Positions 21,245 to 30,968 of a DNA stretch of 64,000 nt are shown here, one piece after another. The DNA lies in assembly GCF_003589595.1 (NCBI RefSeq), contig NW_020653713.1:1708952-1772951 (forward strand), given 5' to 3'. The translations under genes and the position numbers were made by a program. Positions within the stretch are counted from its first letter, which is position 1, and the number at the start of each line of letters is the position of its first letter. The DNA comes from Hyposmocoma kahamanoa. Its lineage: Eukaryota > Arthropoda > Insecta > Lepidoptera > Cosmopterigidae. The notes under the pieces are model-generated. The model searched no databases. It saw only the letters and a list, made by a program, of their open reading frames with translations, and was not told the origin of the DNA.

Positions 21245-21700
21245 AAGCTTTTCTTTTTTATGATTGTCAAGTGACGGGAACAAGTCGTGTTCTTTTTAAA
21301 TTATATATAATTTGATAATGTGAAACATAAGGGCGCATTTGACCTCTATCCCACGTGATGGAAAGGACGAAGAGGTCGACCATGGAGACACCTAAATAAT
21401 ACCTATTCACTCTCCCCTTGAAAAGGCTCAAGTTATAACGCTCAGGGAACAAGTCTGCAGACAAGGAATTCCACTCGACATAGCCGTTCGCCATATAAAT
21501 GTGGAAGCGTAATACTTCGTGCGAATCTTTGGAATACAACATAGAGTGAAACCCAAGCCTACGCCTAGTCCACCGGTGAACAAAAGGAGAGGGCGGAATT
21601 AAATCGTGTAATTCCATCGCACACTCTCCGTGATACATCAGTTCCATTACATTACAGTACATTTCAGTCCCACTCAGAAGTTTTAATCGCAAAGTTTTTT
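21245..21700 (-). mobile_element. Jockey-type LINE tail embedded in SINE-A text
   Basis: Minus strand: SINE-A-like 'CTTTGCGATTAAAACTTCTG' (21696-21677), then LINE sequence, then SINE-A 3' text 'ACGACTTGTTCCCGTCACTT' (21287-21268) with an A-rich tail. The 20-bp SINE phrase also occurs just outside at 21708-21735, so either the LINE hit a SINE with target duplication or two SINEs sit side by side. Confidence 0.5.
21290..21655 (-). pseudogene. Jockey-type LINE ORF2, extreme C-terminus
   Basis: The minus-strand frame (21692-21267) includes LMYHGECAMELHDLIPPSPF, then HIYMANGYVEWNSLSADLFP, then ERYNLSLFKGRVNRYYLGVS. 'YHGEC..EL..LIP..P' and 'W.SL..DLFP..YN...FK..V' are diagnostic of the jockey-clade C-terminus; the same pair occurs at 62531-63819 and 36050-36685. 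The reverse transcriptase is missing. The frame is continuous across the fragment, although the 5' dozen codons come from SINE-A text and are not part of the LINE protein. Confidence 0.7.
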
Positions 21701-21704
21701 CTTA

Positions 21705-21877
21705 TATACCAAGTGACGGGAAGAACAAGTCGAGCGCCTGGTGATAAGCGACACGCCTGTCCATAACAGTTGCAGTGCCACTCAGAGCTTTAAGTCCCAA
21801 AGTTCTGAGGCGCATTGCCACCACGCCCGTCACCCTGAGACATTAGTTGACAAGTCCCATGTGCCGGTAATTTCATG
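21705..21877 (-). repeat. SINE-A, 3' half
   Basis: Minus strand: 'ATTACCGGCACATGGGACTT' ... 'GACGGGCGTGGTGGCAATGC' ... 'GACTTGTTCTTCCCGTCACT'. Its 5' side is cut at the CATTGAC element that starts at 21886. Confidence 0.75.
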
Positions 21878-21885
21878 ATATTTAC

Positions 21886-22171
21886 CATTGACTTACAAAT
21901 AAATGGACGACGGGTCTAATACAAAAACCACGAAAAAAATGTCCCAAGTCAACCTATTTAAACGTAGCGACGTGTAAAGGAATATGAAATAGCTAAAACG
22001 TTGAATTTAAATTGTAATGTCATCGCAGTACTGTCTAATTTTGCTTGCTTCGCTGTCAGTCGAACAAACGAAAACTAAAGCGTGAATGACGCTCTGTATA
22101 CGATTTTAACGCCCTATAAGTTCGGACACTTTTTAGCGCGGACCCGACGTCCATATAATTGTAAGTCAATG
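21886..22171 (-). mobile_element. CATTGAC-family MITE, copy 3 (286 bp)
   Basis: Full-length copy with both TIRs. Exact 8-bp flanks ATATTTAC (21878-21885 and 22172-22179). Inserted at the edge of SINE-A, so it is younger than that SINE. Confidence 0.85.
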
Positions 22172-22311
22172 ATATTTACAGTCGTAGTGCCTATAATCCA
22201 GCAAAGTACAGAAACAGCTATAGAAGGGTAGCAATGTTGCGAAATAAATAACATAATGCCGGGGCTGGTAGCGGTAAAGGTATCTAACTGGGTGACGAAA
22301 TACTTTCATAG

Positions 22312-22480
22312 AAAATGAAACTATTTTTCCGGATTTAAATCGCGTAGATTTGTTTTTTCAAACAAACTTTACAGGTCCCATGGTCACCGTTGACATGGGA
22401 CCTGTAAAGGGCCCGAAACGTCGGTTTGTTTGAAAAAACAAATGTATGCGATTTAAATCCGGAAAAATAGTTTCATTTCC
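22312..22480. repeat. 169-bp imperfect palindrome
   Basis: The left arm (AAATGAAACTATTTTTCCGG, ATTTAAATCGC, TTGTTTTTTCAAACAAAC, TTTACAGGTCCCATG) pairs with the right arm (CATGGGACCTGTAAAG, GTTTGTTTGAAAAAACAA, GCGATTTAAATCCGG, TAGTTTCATTT) around an 11-base centre GTCACCGTTGA. The right arm holds an extra block GGCCCGAAACGTCGG. Halves of the same family occur at 16130-16185 and 62400-62515. Confidence 0.75.
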
Positions 22481-22484
22481 TATG

Positions 22485-22812
22485 TGTAACAATCGCGAAA
22501 ACCTAAGAACTCGATACTTTCATAGATTTCTCATAGATGGCGCTCCGGCTAAAAATTCGTTAAGAGATCCGTGCGCAGCAGTGGCACGTATAATTAATAT
22601 TTGATTATGATGAATATCTAAATATTGAGCTATTTGCCAACATATCCTATTAATCTTACTCGAAGCCCGTTAACAATAATAGGCGCATAGATAGTCTTAT
22701 CGTATGTAATTAATGAATGAAGGCAAGACGTCATATAATTTAAATTAATATTGTAACGGAGGTTTTTGATAGTACCGCCTGTTTGTGAGCATTATTGCGT
22801 TCTGGTTCTGAA
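22485..22812. other. Unassigned, with a SINE-C-like scrap
   Basis: The text at 22556-22610 (GAGATCCGTGCGCAGCAGTG ... TGATTATGATGAA) resembles the 3' end of SINE-C. The rest is unassigned. Confidence 0.4.
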
Positions 22813-22814
22813 AA

Positions 22815-23015
22815 GTAAGTTTGCTGGTGAAATTACAGGCACATGGGACTTGTCAACTTGAATCTCAAGGTGACGGACGCTATATCAGTGTCCCTCAGAC
22901 CTTTGTGATTTACAGCTCCTGTGGCATTGCAGCTGTTATGGATAGGCATGTCGCTTACTACCAGGCGCACGACATGTTCGTCCCGTCACTTGATATCGTA
23001 AAAAAAACTTAATAG
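22815..23015 (+). repeat. SINE-A, 3' two-thirds with poly(A)
   Basis: From 'TTGCTGGTGAAATTACAGGC' to 'GTTCGTCCCGTCACTTGATA' and an AAAAAAA tail at about 22999. The 63-codon frame over it is a repeat shadow. Confidence 0.8.
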
Positions 23016-23019
23016 AAAA

Positions 23020-23262
23020 CATTGAAGGAGAGATTTAGAACACACATGCGAGTAACAGAAGCAAAGCGAGTACTATAGCAGCAAAAACTAATATTCACGC
23101 TCTACTAATGCGTGGAAGCGCGAACTGAAAGGTCTTATCGTGATGGCATGCCACAAATAATAAAAATCACGAAGAGCGTTTAAAAAACACGTTTATAAAA
23201 CAATACTGTACCATGATCTTGACAGAATCATTGGATAAAAGAGCATTATAAGCGAAGTATTT
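23020..23262. other. No recognised feature
   Basis: Unassigned. Confidence 0.4.
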
Positions 23263-23264
23263 TT

Positions 23265-23692
23265 TTAAGATACCATGTGATAGGACAAACAAGTCGCGCG
23301 TCTGGTGGTAAGCAACACGCCTGTCCACAGCGGTTGTAGTGCCACTCAGAGCTTTAAAAAGCAAACATTCAATATATAGCCCCGCAGGGAAACCCTGTGT
23401 CGCGGGTGCCATGGACACATACAAAGACAACCACAAATTACACCCAAACTCACAAGAGAAATAAATGTAGGCTATACAAATATTTCTCCCGACCCGGGAA
23501 TCGAACCTGGGATCTCTGCGTGGCAGTCCGGCATGGTAACCGTTGGGCCAAGGAGGCAGTTAAAATTTCACCAGCAACCTTACTCTTCAAAACCGAAACG
23601 CATGGCGGCAGAAATAGGTAAGGTGGCAGTACTTCCCTGGACGACTTTCACAAGGAGCTCTACTGCTACTAAAGTAACGGACCTGTGTGGCC
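23265..23692 (-). repeat. SINE-A interrupted by SINE-B
   Basis: The outer parts are SINE-A on the minus strand: 23692-23568 ('GTAGCAGTAGAGCTCCTTGT' ... 'GTTGCTGGTGAAATTT') and 23360-23268 ('CTTTTTAAAGCTCTGAGTGG' ... 'GACTTGTTTGTCCTATCAC'). The middle of SINE-A (about 90 bp) has been lost at the join. Confidence 0.7.
23366..23566 (-). repeat. SINE-B inside SINE-A
   Basis: Minus strand: 'AACTGCCTCCTTGGCCCAACG', B box GGTTCGATTCCCGGGTCGGG near 23490-23510, body 'GTTTGGGTGTAATTTGTGG', 3' end 'CTGCGGGGCTATATATTGAA'. A nearly identical nesting occurs at 2055-2515. Confidence 0.8.
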
Positions 23693-23694
23693 AG

Positions 23695-23847
23695 GTAACC
23701 ACAAACTTCGACTCGAGACACTGGCAAACATATTTAAAATACATTGTTAATTCTATAATGCTAAGAACCAGAAGAGAGTTAATTCAATCTCAACGCTGTC
23801 TGGCGACATTGTAGAATTTCCTTCTTATTCCACCTACAGCCCACGTC
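23695..23847. other. Unassigned spacer
   Basis: Nothing recognised. It includes CCACGTCTTAT just before the CCGCTC element; the nonamer ACGTCTTAT recurs 4 bases after that element. Confidence 0.4.
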
Positions 23848-23851
23848 TTAT

Positions 23852-24447
23852 CCGCTCACGCGATACATGCAGCCGTAGACGCATACACCTAGAGGTGCCG
23901 GTGATGATTTTATATCGGATATCGAAGTTATAACAGGTAAAAAAACTAATATTAATTGCTATTTCGGTAACTACTCTAGCAAACTATAAAGTTTTTAATG
24001 CCTGGGTCTGTCATTTAAAAAAATAAACAACTTCAAAAATACGTCACGACAATCGTGTGTGTTATTGTTTGGGCTGGTGATTTCGGTGTTTATTTATTGA
24101 AAACATACCGTAAGTAGCGTTTTTTAAGTTTACCCTGAATATAAATGTTTATAAACTATACTTTAAGTAGTAATTTCATGGTAAACGTTAGAATCACTCA
24201 AACGGAATATTATCATATTTATCCAAGTATACCAAAAATTTCATTAGTGCTTTTTAAGTGCAGGATTTGCGGTGTATTACTGTATTTTATTTGAGATTTT
24301 TTTCTTGGTAGTACGGAGGATATTAATTTAGCAATGCAGAATAATAATTTTTATTTATAAAAACTTGTATTTAAACTGAATGCTTTTCCAATTTGCGAAA
24401 CCAAATAGCCGCCATTTTGCGGTAGGAGGAGCGCATCGCGTGAGCGG
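23852..24447 (+). mobile_element. CCGCTC-family element, copy 2 (596 bp)
   Basis: Starts CCGCTCACGCGATACATGC and ends GCATCGCGTGAGCGG; the terminal 13 bp are perfect inverted repeats. TTAT precedes (23848-23851) and follows (24448-24451). The body is non-coding and A/T-rich with a 'GCCGCCATTTTGCGGTAGG' block near the right end. About 95 percent alike by eye to the copy at 38988-39595. Confidence 0.8.
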
Positions 24448-24454
24448 TTATACG

Positions 24455-24760
24455 TCTTATACCAGATACTTCAATATATCTGTAAATACGTAGGCAGAGA
24501 CTATCGATTGCCACTTCACACGATCCTGACAAAACTCGCCTGCTTCACTTCATTCAGTAAACTTTTCGAACTAGCCCTTGTATTCTTTTCACAAGATACT
24601 CCAGCTGCTTTTAGGACATTCACGATTTCATCTGAGAACCTTACATATTGGCTCCAAATTTGCCTAATCCACTTCAACATACCTTTTGTCACTATGTCCG
24701 TTTTCAAACCACACCATTCACAAATCACTTCCTCATTCTGTCGCATAACCTGTTCATGTT
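24455..24760 (-). pseudogene. LINE ORF2 C-terminal fragment
   Basis: The minus-strand frame 24746-24516 reads MRQNEEVICEWCGLKTDIVT ... VSCEKNTRASSKSLLNEVKQ then ASFVRIV. This matches the ending of an insect LINE family whose protein closes with '..CMKR..NV.EA....' or 'EVRQASFVRIV' stretches; compare the plus-strand fragment at 37045-37290. The likely continuation (SGNR..SLP) is interrupted by stops. No catalytic domain is present. The assignment rests on protein pattern recall and is moderate. Confidence 0.45.
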
Positions 24761-24764
24761 AATC

Positions 24765-25262
24765 TACTAACAAAAGAACGCTTAACAATCCTGGTCTTCT
24801 TTAATACCTATAAAGCCGTCAGTATCAACCCTTACGCGGCTTACTGAAAAGTCGTTGTGTGTAGACTACACGAGATATATTTTTTACGTCAGAAGATTTT
24901 GGTTTGTAGCCAAATTTTTCAGAGCCCTTACCATTTCACGCTCCGTTTCTTTGCACGAATTGAGGAATTCCTGTTGTAAGAATGTTTTGTGCAATTTTCT
25001 TGCGGGTTAAGGGAGAATTTTCCTGATATCTGAGAATGTTTAAAGGGATGAAACCATATTATTATAAATATTTTACGGATCGCGTCAGTGGAAAGGTGAA
25101 CAGTCTAAAGCACCACTTTTGAGCATAAATGAGTCTTAAACATATATACTTTTAGGATTATTTTTCTGCAATAATTTGCCCAGGTTTTCTTAAGTGATTT
25201 GAACACTTTTTTGGTGCTGCAGTGACCCGATAATCCGTCACTTACTTCAGTACCACACTATG
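24765..25262. other. No recognised feature
   Basis: Unassigned. A short perfect palindrome GTGTGTAGACTACACG lies near 24855. Confidence 0.4.
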
Positions 25263-25264
25263 TG

Positions 25265-25430
25265 AATTTAGTGTTCTTCAACTTATGTCTCAAGGTGATC
25301 GCCGTGCCCCTTAGATCTTTGCCATTTAAAGCTCTGAGTGGTAATACAGTTGCTATGGACAGGCGTATTGCTTATCATCAGACGCATTTATGATTTGTTC
25401 GTCCAGTCACTTGCTATCATAATAAGAAAT
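25265..25430 (+). repeat. SINE-A, 3' half
   Basis: 'TCTTCAACTTATGTCTCAAG' ... 'GCTATGGACAGGCGTATTGC' ... 'TTTGTTCGTCCAGTCACTTG', decayed tail ATAATAAGAAA. Confidence 0.7.
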
Positions 25431-25434
25431 ACAG

Positions 25435-25990
25435 GTTGCGGGCGTGGACCAATGCAGCGAAAGACTGGTCGCTTTGGCGATCTTAGCAAGCATGAGACAA
25501 TTTCAAATTTTCCAATATCAAAGGATCGTCATTAATACAAAGAATAATAAGCTAAAATCAATAGTAACCCGGTAGGAAACCGATTACTTCAATACCTCTC
25601 AGTGAAGGGAAACATTTTAATAAAACTTGCACGCCTAAGAAGATTCACAACCAGAGAGGGACAGTGGGTTAAATCCCAATCAACCCGCCCGGGATTTTAT
25701 CCAAAGCACCAGGTTTTAACCCATTATTGTCCAAAATCGTGGACAGAAGGACATTGTACGCGTAAAATAATACGGAAGTTGATTCATTCAATGTAGAATT
25801 ATTTTTTGGACGAAGCGGAGTCAACTCCACGCAATATCCACCTTGCAATTCTGTTGACTCTCACTTAACTAACTAGGGATGCACATTTCGATTCGATTTT
25901 TATGAAAATCGAATTTACTAATAATTGAAACTTTTTTCTATATCGATTCATTTCAATGTGATTTTTAGCCAATCGGTTCAATAGAAAGGC
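25435..25990. other. No recognised feature
   Basis: Unassigned. The text near 25877-25912 (TTCGATTCGATTTTTATGAAAATCGAA) is a short palindromic run. Confidence 0.4.
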
Positions 25991-25997
25991 GAAATAA

Positions 25998-26160
25998 ATA
26001 TCGACGCTTGAAAGGCAAAATGGGATAAGCGACATTTTTGGGTCATATTGAGTTATATATGCCGTTCGAATCAGAAATATTAGCTGATTCCAACGGTATA
26101 TATATCTCAATATGACCAAAGGTGTCAGTTATTCCATTTTGCCTTTCAAGCGTCGATATG
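25998..26160. repeat. 163-bp imperfect palindrome
   Basis: Left arm ATATCGACGCTTGAAAGGCA, AAATGGGATAAGCGACA, GGTCATATTGAG, CGTTCGAATCAG; right arm is its complement with about 10 differences and one 1-base gap over 75 bp; the loop is about 10 bases (AAATATTAG). No target duplication found at the edges. Confidence 0.75.
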
Positions 26161-26164
26161 TACC

Positions 26165-26640
26165 CAAGCAGTAAACATTTTGCAATGATATCATTATACA
26201 TTTGAACAATACTCGATTTATAAATATTTATGTTTAGATTATAGATAGTTGTTGCCCTCGGTTTCGGGAATTAATGGATTTTAACCCGATTTAAACCCGA
26301 CTAACAAACCGCGGATTATAACCCTGAGGTTTGCCCATCTCTGATCACAACACTTGGAAAACTTCTCCTCAATCCGCAGCTTGGCGCAATATAGCCTAAA
26401 CATTCTCAATAAGGGGCACTTGTGCCCAACACAAAAAATGCTAAGTTGCAGATACAACGATATTCAATAAAAGACAAACAATTTCCTGGAAAAAAAATCT
26501 GCACTATGATATTCATTATCTAATTAAATGAGTTTCAGTCAAGAATAAAATTACGATATTTCGCCGCTAGTAACACGTTACAGACTTGTATTCTTTCAGA
26601 GTCTAGTGAGACTTATTACATACAGGTTCTAGAAATATTA
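26165..26640. other. Unassigned, with a SINE-C-like scrap
   Basis: The text at 26370-26435 (AATCCGCAGCTTGGCGCAAT ... AGGGGCACTTGTGCCCAAC) resembles a decayed SINE-C 3' half. Nothing else recognised. Confidence 0.4.
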
Positions 26641-26644
26641 ATTA

Positions 26645-26825
26645 GTCACTAAAAGTTATTGCAGAGGCTGAGATGTAAGGGATTGCTGGACTGTCTGGCC
26701 TTGTATTAATACGAGTGAAGTAATCTCTGTTCCCGCCGAGGCTTATATAGTGATTTTCTGAAACAATGTGAGGAAATAATAGAAGACTAAAGAGAAGATG
26801 TATAATCGAAAAAGTTAAAAAAAAA
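26645..26825 (-). repeat. Unnamed repeat R, copy 1
   Basis: The reverse complement aligns with 46500-46676 across its whole length: 'TCTTTAGTCTTxTATTATTT', 'GCCTCGGCGGGAACAG', 'TTGTATTAATAC', 'CAGCAATxCCTTAC', 'GCCTCTGCAATAA'. It runs into an A9 tract and the assembly gap. Family unknown. Confidence 0.65.
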
Positions 26826-27225
26826 NNNNNNNNNNNNNNNNNNNNNNNNNNNNNNNNNNNNNNNNNNNNNNNNNNNNNNNNNNNNNNNNNNNNNNNNNNN
26901 NNNNNNNNNNNNNNNNNNNNNNNNNNNNNNNNNNNNNNNNNNNNNNNNNNNNNNNNNNNNNNNNNNNNNNNNNNNNNNNNNNNNNNNNNNNNNNNNNNNN
27001 NNNNNNNNNNNNNNNNNNNNNNNNNNNNNNNNNNNNNNNNNNNNNNNNNNNNNNNNNNNNNNNNNNNNNNNNNNNNNNNNNNNNNNNNNNNNNNNNNNNN
27101 NNNNNNNNNNNNNNNNNNNNNNNNNNNNNNNNNNNNNNNNNNNNNNNNNNNNNNNNNNNNNNNNNNNNNNNNNNNNNNNNNNNNNNNNNNNNNNNNNNNN
27201 NNNNNNNNNNNNNNNNNNNNNNNNN
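26826..27225. other. Assembly gap (400 N)
   Basis: 400 undetermined bases; the round number suggests an estimated or default gap size. The long minus-strand frame spanning it is an artefact. Confidence 0.99.
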
Positions 27226-27271
27226 TCACTTAGCGTGTGCGGACTAGGTTTCTATGCGTTATTATTCTAAG
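27226..27271. mobile_element. Terminus of the THAP-bearing P-like family
   Basis: These 46 bases are a perfect reverse complement of 6713-6758, the left end of the P-like element, and stop exactly at its terminal CTAAG. The remainder of this copy must lie in the gap. Confidence 0.75.
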
Positions 27272-27274
27272 ATG

Positions 27275-28272
27275 TCAACTGTCAAAAGTACATTCATGAG
27301 TTTATAGAAAAGTACACATTAGAAGACTCCTGCTACGAGACAAAAAGTTTAGGAACCTCTGATTTAAGCGTAGCAGAGATAAATTACTTTTTTTGACATA
27401 AAATAGACGCATACTTAGTCACAATCTCTTAAGCGACGATGTAATCGACTATGGTACGCGTTCATCTAAAAAATTCACTCTAGCCTTAAATAGTCCCATG
27501 TGGTACCTACTTTTCGGGAAACAAATGCGGGTAGTATATTTAAATCGGGAGCTCCCGTATAACATTATCTGTGAGTACGAGATACTACAGTTCAATTCTA
27601 CATAGTATGAATACGGTGACATTTGAGTTTCTAGTGATGTAAAAACGAATGAAATCTATTTAAATATCTTATCGAGCTAATTGTAGCGTAGAGTTACAGA
27701 GACAATAATTTAAAAACAAATAACAGGCAAGATAAGACGGGTTGGATCATTATGTTATTAAGTTACTAAAAAAACTACACAACAAACAAAAAATCAACAA
27801 TAACCAAACAAGAAGTCAACAACAAAACATAAAATCAACAGCAACGAATAATTACACAAAAACCGTTTTGCAAAATTCAAAGCAAACGATATCGGCCGGA
27901 ATACAAGGTGTTATACACTCATATTGAAGCGCGATACCTAAGATTTATCGATTATATGTATCAATCTCTATGGAAAAGTGTTCCATTTTACGAATCTGTC
28001 TATTTAATATACTGTTATTTTTACTTTAAAATACAATTCCAACAAATATGATATTGTTTTTGGTATATTTTAACAAATTTACAATTTCTTTTTGTAACCT
28101 GCTTGAAATGGACTATAAATTCTCAGTGGCAATCGATCGAAAGGTACTATAATGACTCTGGCGGACGCCAAAGTTGAAGCCTCTAAGCGGATCACACGGT
28201 TCGCAGCAAACATTAATCAGGGCGACGGATTGTAATTAATTGGAGTGGCAGTCATAATGAACTAACTATCTG
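27275..28272. other. No recognised feature
   Basis: AT-rich and unassigned. A 61-codon N/Q-rich frame at 27742-27927 is CAA/AAC-repeat text and not a credible gene. Confidence 0.5.
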
Positions 28273-28339
28273 CAACAATACCTTGACCTCGGTGGCCCAG
28301 CGGTTTCCACTGTGGATGCTGGGTGTGTGGGGTTGTCTG

Positions 28340-28866
28340 GCTATTAACATTATCAATACCAGCTTCAAGGAATAACAAAAACTTACGTGGCATATTTAAT
28401 TTACAAGTTAATAACACGACTCGATACCTTTTCATTTTGCTTCCTTGGTACATTCCTTTACATTAGTTATTTCGCCATGAATAAAATAGAATGTAAAAAG
28501 ATCGTCAAGTCCTGGCTTAAGGGTAAAATTTACAATGAAACAGAGGGCTTGCTGGAAGTTGTTACATAATTATTTTTATATTTTATTGTTAAATATAGAA
28601 AATCACTTTTTAAGCTGTAATATAAAGAAATTTGCCCAAAACGATGCCTAAAATACAGGTACACATTTACTTAGTTCCTGAACTCGCAATTACACATTAG
28701 ATTCTAGTATTGAAATGTATAGCTTTACTATGAAGAATGTGTAATTTAGATTCCCTTCTTAATGCTTACTTTAAAACTTTATTAGCTTTACTTACATTTC
28801 TTTTATTTGTATTGTATTAGATAAAGTTACATAGAAATAAATTCATTATTATCTTTATAGTAAAGG
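28340..28866 (+). pseudogene. LINE ORF2 C-terminus and 3' UTR
   Basis: A 60-codon frame ends KIECKKIVKSWLKGKIYNET then EGLLEVVT and a stop at 28567-28569. The same closing motif (CK.VV.SWL....YNETE.LL) is seen on the minus strand at 54920-55020, so both belong to one LINE family. The following 300 bp are AT-rich and end 'TTATTATCTTTATAG', similar to the 3' end of the 54-kb copy. Upstream (28275-28340) 'GGTGGCCCAGCGGTTTCCAC' looks tRNA-like and could be a SINE head. No catalytic region is present. Confidence 0.5.
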
Positions 28867-28884
28867 TACGACCTATGAAAAGAA

Positions 28885-29105
28885 AATATTAGACAACATC
28901 ACAAACGTTGCCCCGATCCCAAAGTAAGTAACAAAAGCGCTTGTGTTTTAGAAATCGGAAACAACGACGGTAACACAAACACCCAGGCCAGAGTGAATAT
29001 AGAAAATTCTACATTGACCCGGCTGGGGATCAAATCCTGGACCTCAGTGATGGCGACTCTATGGAAACCGGTGCACAAGCCACTCGGCCACATAGGTCGT
29101 CAAGA
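28885..29105 (-). repeat. SINE-D, near full length
   Basis: The minus strand reads from 'TTGACGACCTATGTGGCCGA' through B box GGATTTGATCCCCAGCCGGG to 'AACGTTTGTGATGTTGTC'. It adds a 30-bp segment ('CGATTTCTAAAACACAAGCG') absent from the 20255 copy. Confidence 0.75.
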
Positions 29106-29109
29106 AATC

Positions 29110-29620
29110 TTGAAAACACCCCCTTCACATCAAGTTATATAATCAGTTAAACGAACATGAACTTACCATTCAACAGTCACCGTTGAATAGTCGGACATTC
29201 GAAAGCAGGCGTCAAAGAAAAAACTAATTTAACTTCAAAAAGATTGCAACAAAAAAATACTACGTCTTATTTCAGTAACGTGTAATACGTTTTTGTTGCA
29301 AAATCGTTTGATTTTATTAACAAATGCTTCTTATTACTTTGGAGAATCATTCAGACTATGAATTATTTGTTTCGCCAAAATTTAACAAGCGGAGCAACTT
29401 TTTGAATCACAAATAAACATCAGAATACCATAATCCTTCCAAGAATTTAACAATTGCTTTTGTCAAATTTCGATTTCGGCGTCGGAAATTAAAATTTAGA
29501 CTCAATTTTCGCTCAAAATTCATTCTGGACAATTATTTATAGGAGTAGCTTTTGCTTGCTACTTCATTTGCGGGGATAAATATAAACAAACAAACGTTGC
29601 AGACAATCGCAAAAAAAAAA
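29110..29620. other. No recognised feature
   Basis: AT-rich and unassigned. Confidence 0.5.
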
Positions 29621-29624
29621 TAGT

Positions 29625-29950
29625 AGCCGTAGAGCGCCTTGTAAAAGAGTTCTTCCAGAGAAGTACTGCCATCTTACTTATGTCTGCCGCCAAGCATTGT
29701 TGGGTTAGTGTGCTAGTGAAATTAGTGTGCCGCCAAGTTTTGTTGGGTTAGGGTGCTAGTGAAATTAGAGGCACATGGGACTTGTCAAGTTATGTTTTAG
29801 GGTGACAGGCGCAGTGACAGTGCGCCTCAGATCTTTGCGATTTAAAGCTCGTAAGTGGTTCTGCGACTGTTATAGACAGGCGTGTAGCTTAATCTTCAGG
29901 CGCGCGACTTGTTCGTTTCGTCACTTGATTATTATAAAATAAAAGTTTGT
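29625..29950 (+). repeat. SINE-A, full length with internal duplication
   Basis: From 'GTAGAGCGCCTTGTAAAAGA' to 'TTGTTCGTTTCGTCACTTGA' and an A-rich tail. The block 'GCCGCCAAGxxTTGTTGGGT ... GCTAGTGAAATTAG' occurs twice in tandem (about 29683-29724 and 29730-29771), a copy-specific duplication of about 45 bp. Confidence 0.8.
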
Positions 29951-30119
29951 AACACACAATGCCATCTATTGACACGTATATTTGTCAAAAACTGACTTCT
30001 TATATTTCATGTTAAAGAGGAATTACTCGATATCCACGACCATTACATAGTCTAAACTTCTTCCAGGCTCCTGATCAGCGTCATTTAGATATAAGACGAC
30101 CCTTTTTTGATGGAGTTTA

Positions 30120-30246
30120 TTACTTTTTAGGCCCCACGGTCACGGCTAACCACTGGAGCGATGAAGTCCAGAAAGACCTTAAGAATCTCGGTGCTAGTTG
30201 CTGGAAGGCGCAGGCTCAGAACCCGAGGGCGTGGCAGAAATGATTC
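30120..30246 (+). pseudogene. RTE-like LINE ORF2, C-terminal scrap
   Basis: One plus frame reads PTVTANHWSDEVQKDLKNLG followed by ASCWKAQAQNPRAWQK and a TGA at about 30241. The pattern 'W.DEV..DL..L....W...AQ.R..W' closes RTE-type LINE proteins (compare 1010-1196 and 59505-59600). The 94-codon frame starting at 30161 overlaps it in another phase and is a shadow. There is no upstream coding, so this is a very short 5'-truncated copy or a remnant. Confidence 0.55.
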
Positions 30247-30454
30247 TGCCACGCTGACTGCAGACGCCACACACAGTTTTCTGATATCAGAATATCAGAA
30301 GCCAAGACTCATTTTGAGCCACTGCGCCACTGAAATAAGTAATAAGGGAGGTCATTGCGTAGCAACCGCGAAAGCTAATTCAAAAAGTACACAGTTAAAA
30401 TACAATGAAATGTCTAAAAAAACATTAAAGAACAAGTCTGAGTGAAGATTTTTT

Positions 30455-30755
30455 TTATAATATCAAATAACGGGACGAACAAGTCATGCGCCTGATGGTT
30501 AACTACACGCCTGTCCATAACAGTTACAGTGCCACTCAGAGCTTCAAATTGCAAAGATCTGAGGGGCGCTACCACTACGCCCGTCACCCTGAGACATAAG
30601 TTGACAAGTCCCATGAGCCTGTAATTTCACCCTTCAAAACCGGAACACAGTAATGCTGACATTACTGCTTGACAGCGGAAATAGGTAAGGTGGTAGTACT
30701 TCCCTGAACGAACTCTTTCACAAGGAGCTCTACTGCACCTAAAATTTCTCACAGA
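30455..30755 (-). repeat. SINE-A, full length
   Basis: Minus strand: 'GCAGTAGAGCTCCTTGTGAA' ... 'ATTACAGGCTCATGGGACTT' ... 'CTTGTTCGTCCCGTTATTTG' and an A-rich tail (reverse of TTTTTTTATAATATC). Confidence 0.8.
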
Positions 30756-30774
30756 CGGCAAAACAAGTCGCTAA

Positions 30775-30905
30775 AAACCTGCAAGAAGCACATAGACAAA
30801 TTCGTAAGTGCTGCTGGGTCGTCCCGTGGCTTAATTAGCAGAGAGTGCTGGTTCGAATTCAACCGGATCGAATGAATTTTTCTAAATGTTCGATCTTTAT
30901 TATAT
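30775..30905 (+). repeat. SINE-E copy
   Basis: 'AGAAGCACATAGACAAATTC', then 'GTCCCGTGGCTTAATTAGCA', B box GGTTCGAATTCAACC, then 'GGATCGAATGAATTTTTCTA' and 'GTTCGATCTTTATTATA'. About 30 bp of the head are deleted. Confidence 0.7.
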
Positions 30906-30968
30906 CAAACTATATCATATATATAAACTATATATATTCATTAATTAAAAAAAAAATTATATCGTGGT

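Noticed and set aside
26642..27229. 195-codon minus-strand open frame
   Set aside because: Most of it is the N gap; only about 60 codons are real sequence and they overlap repeat R.
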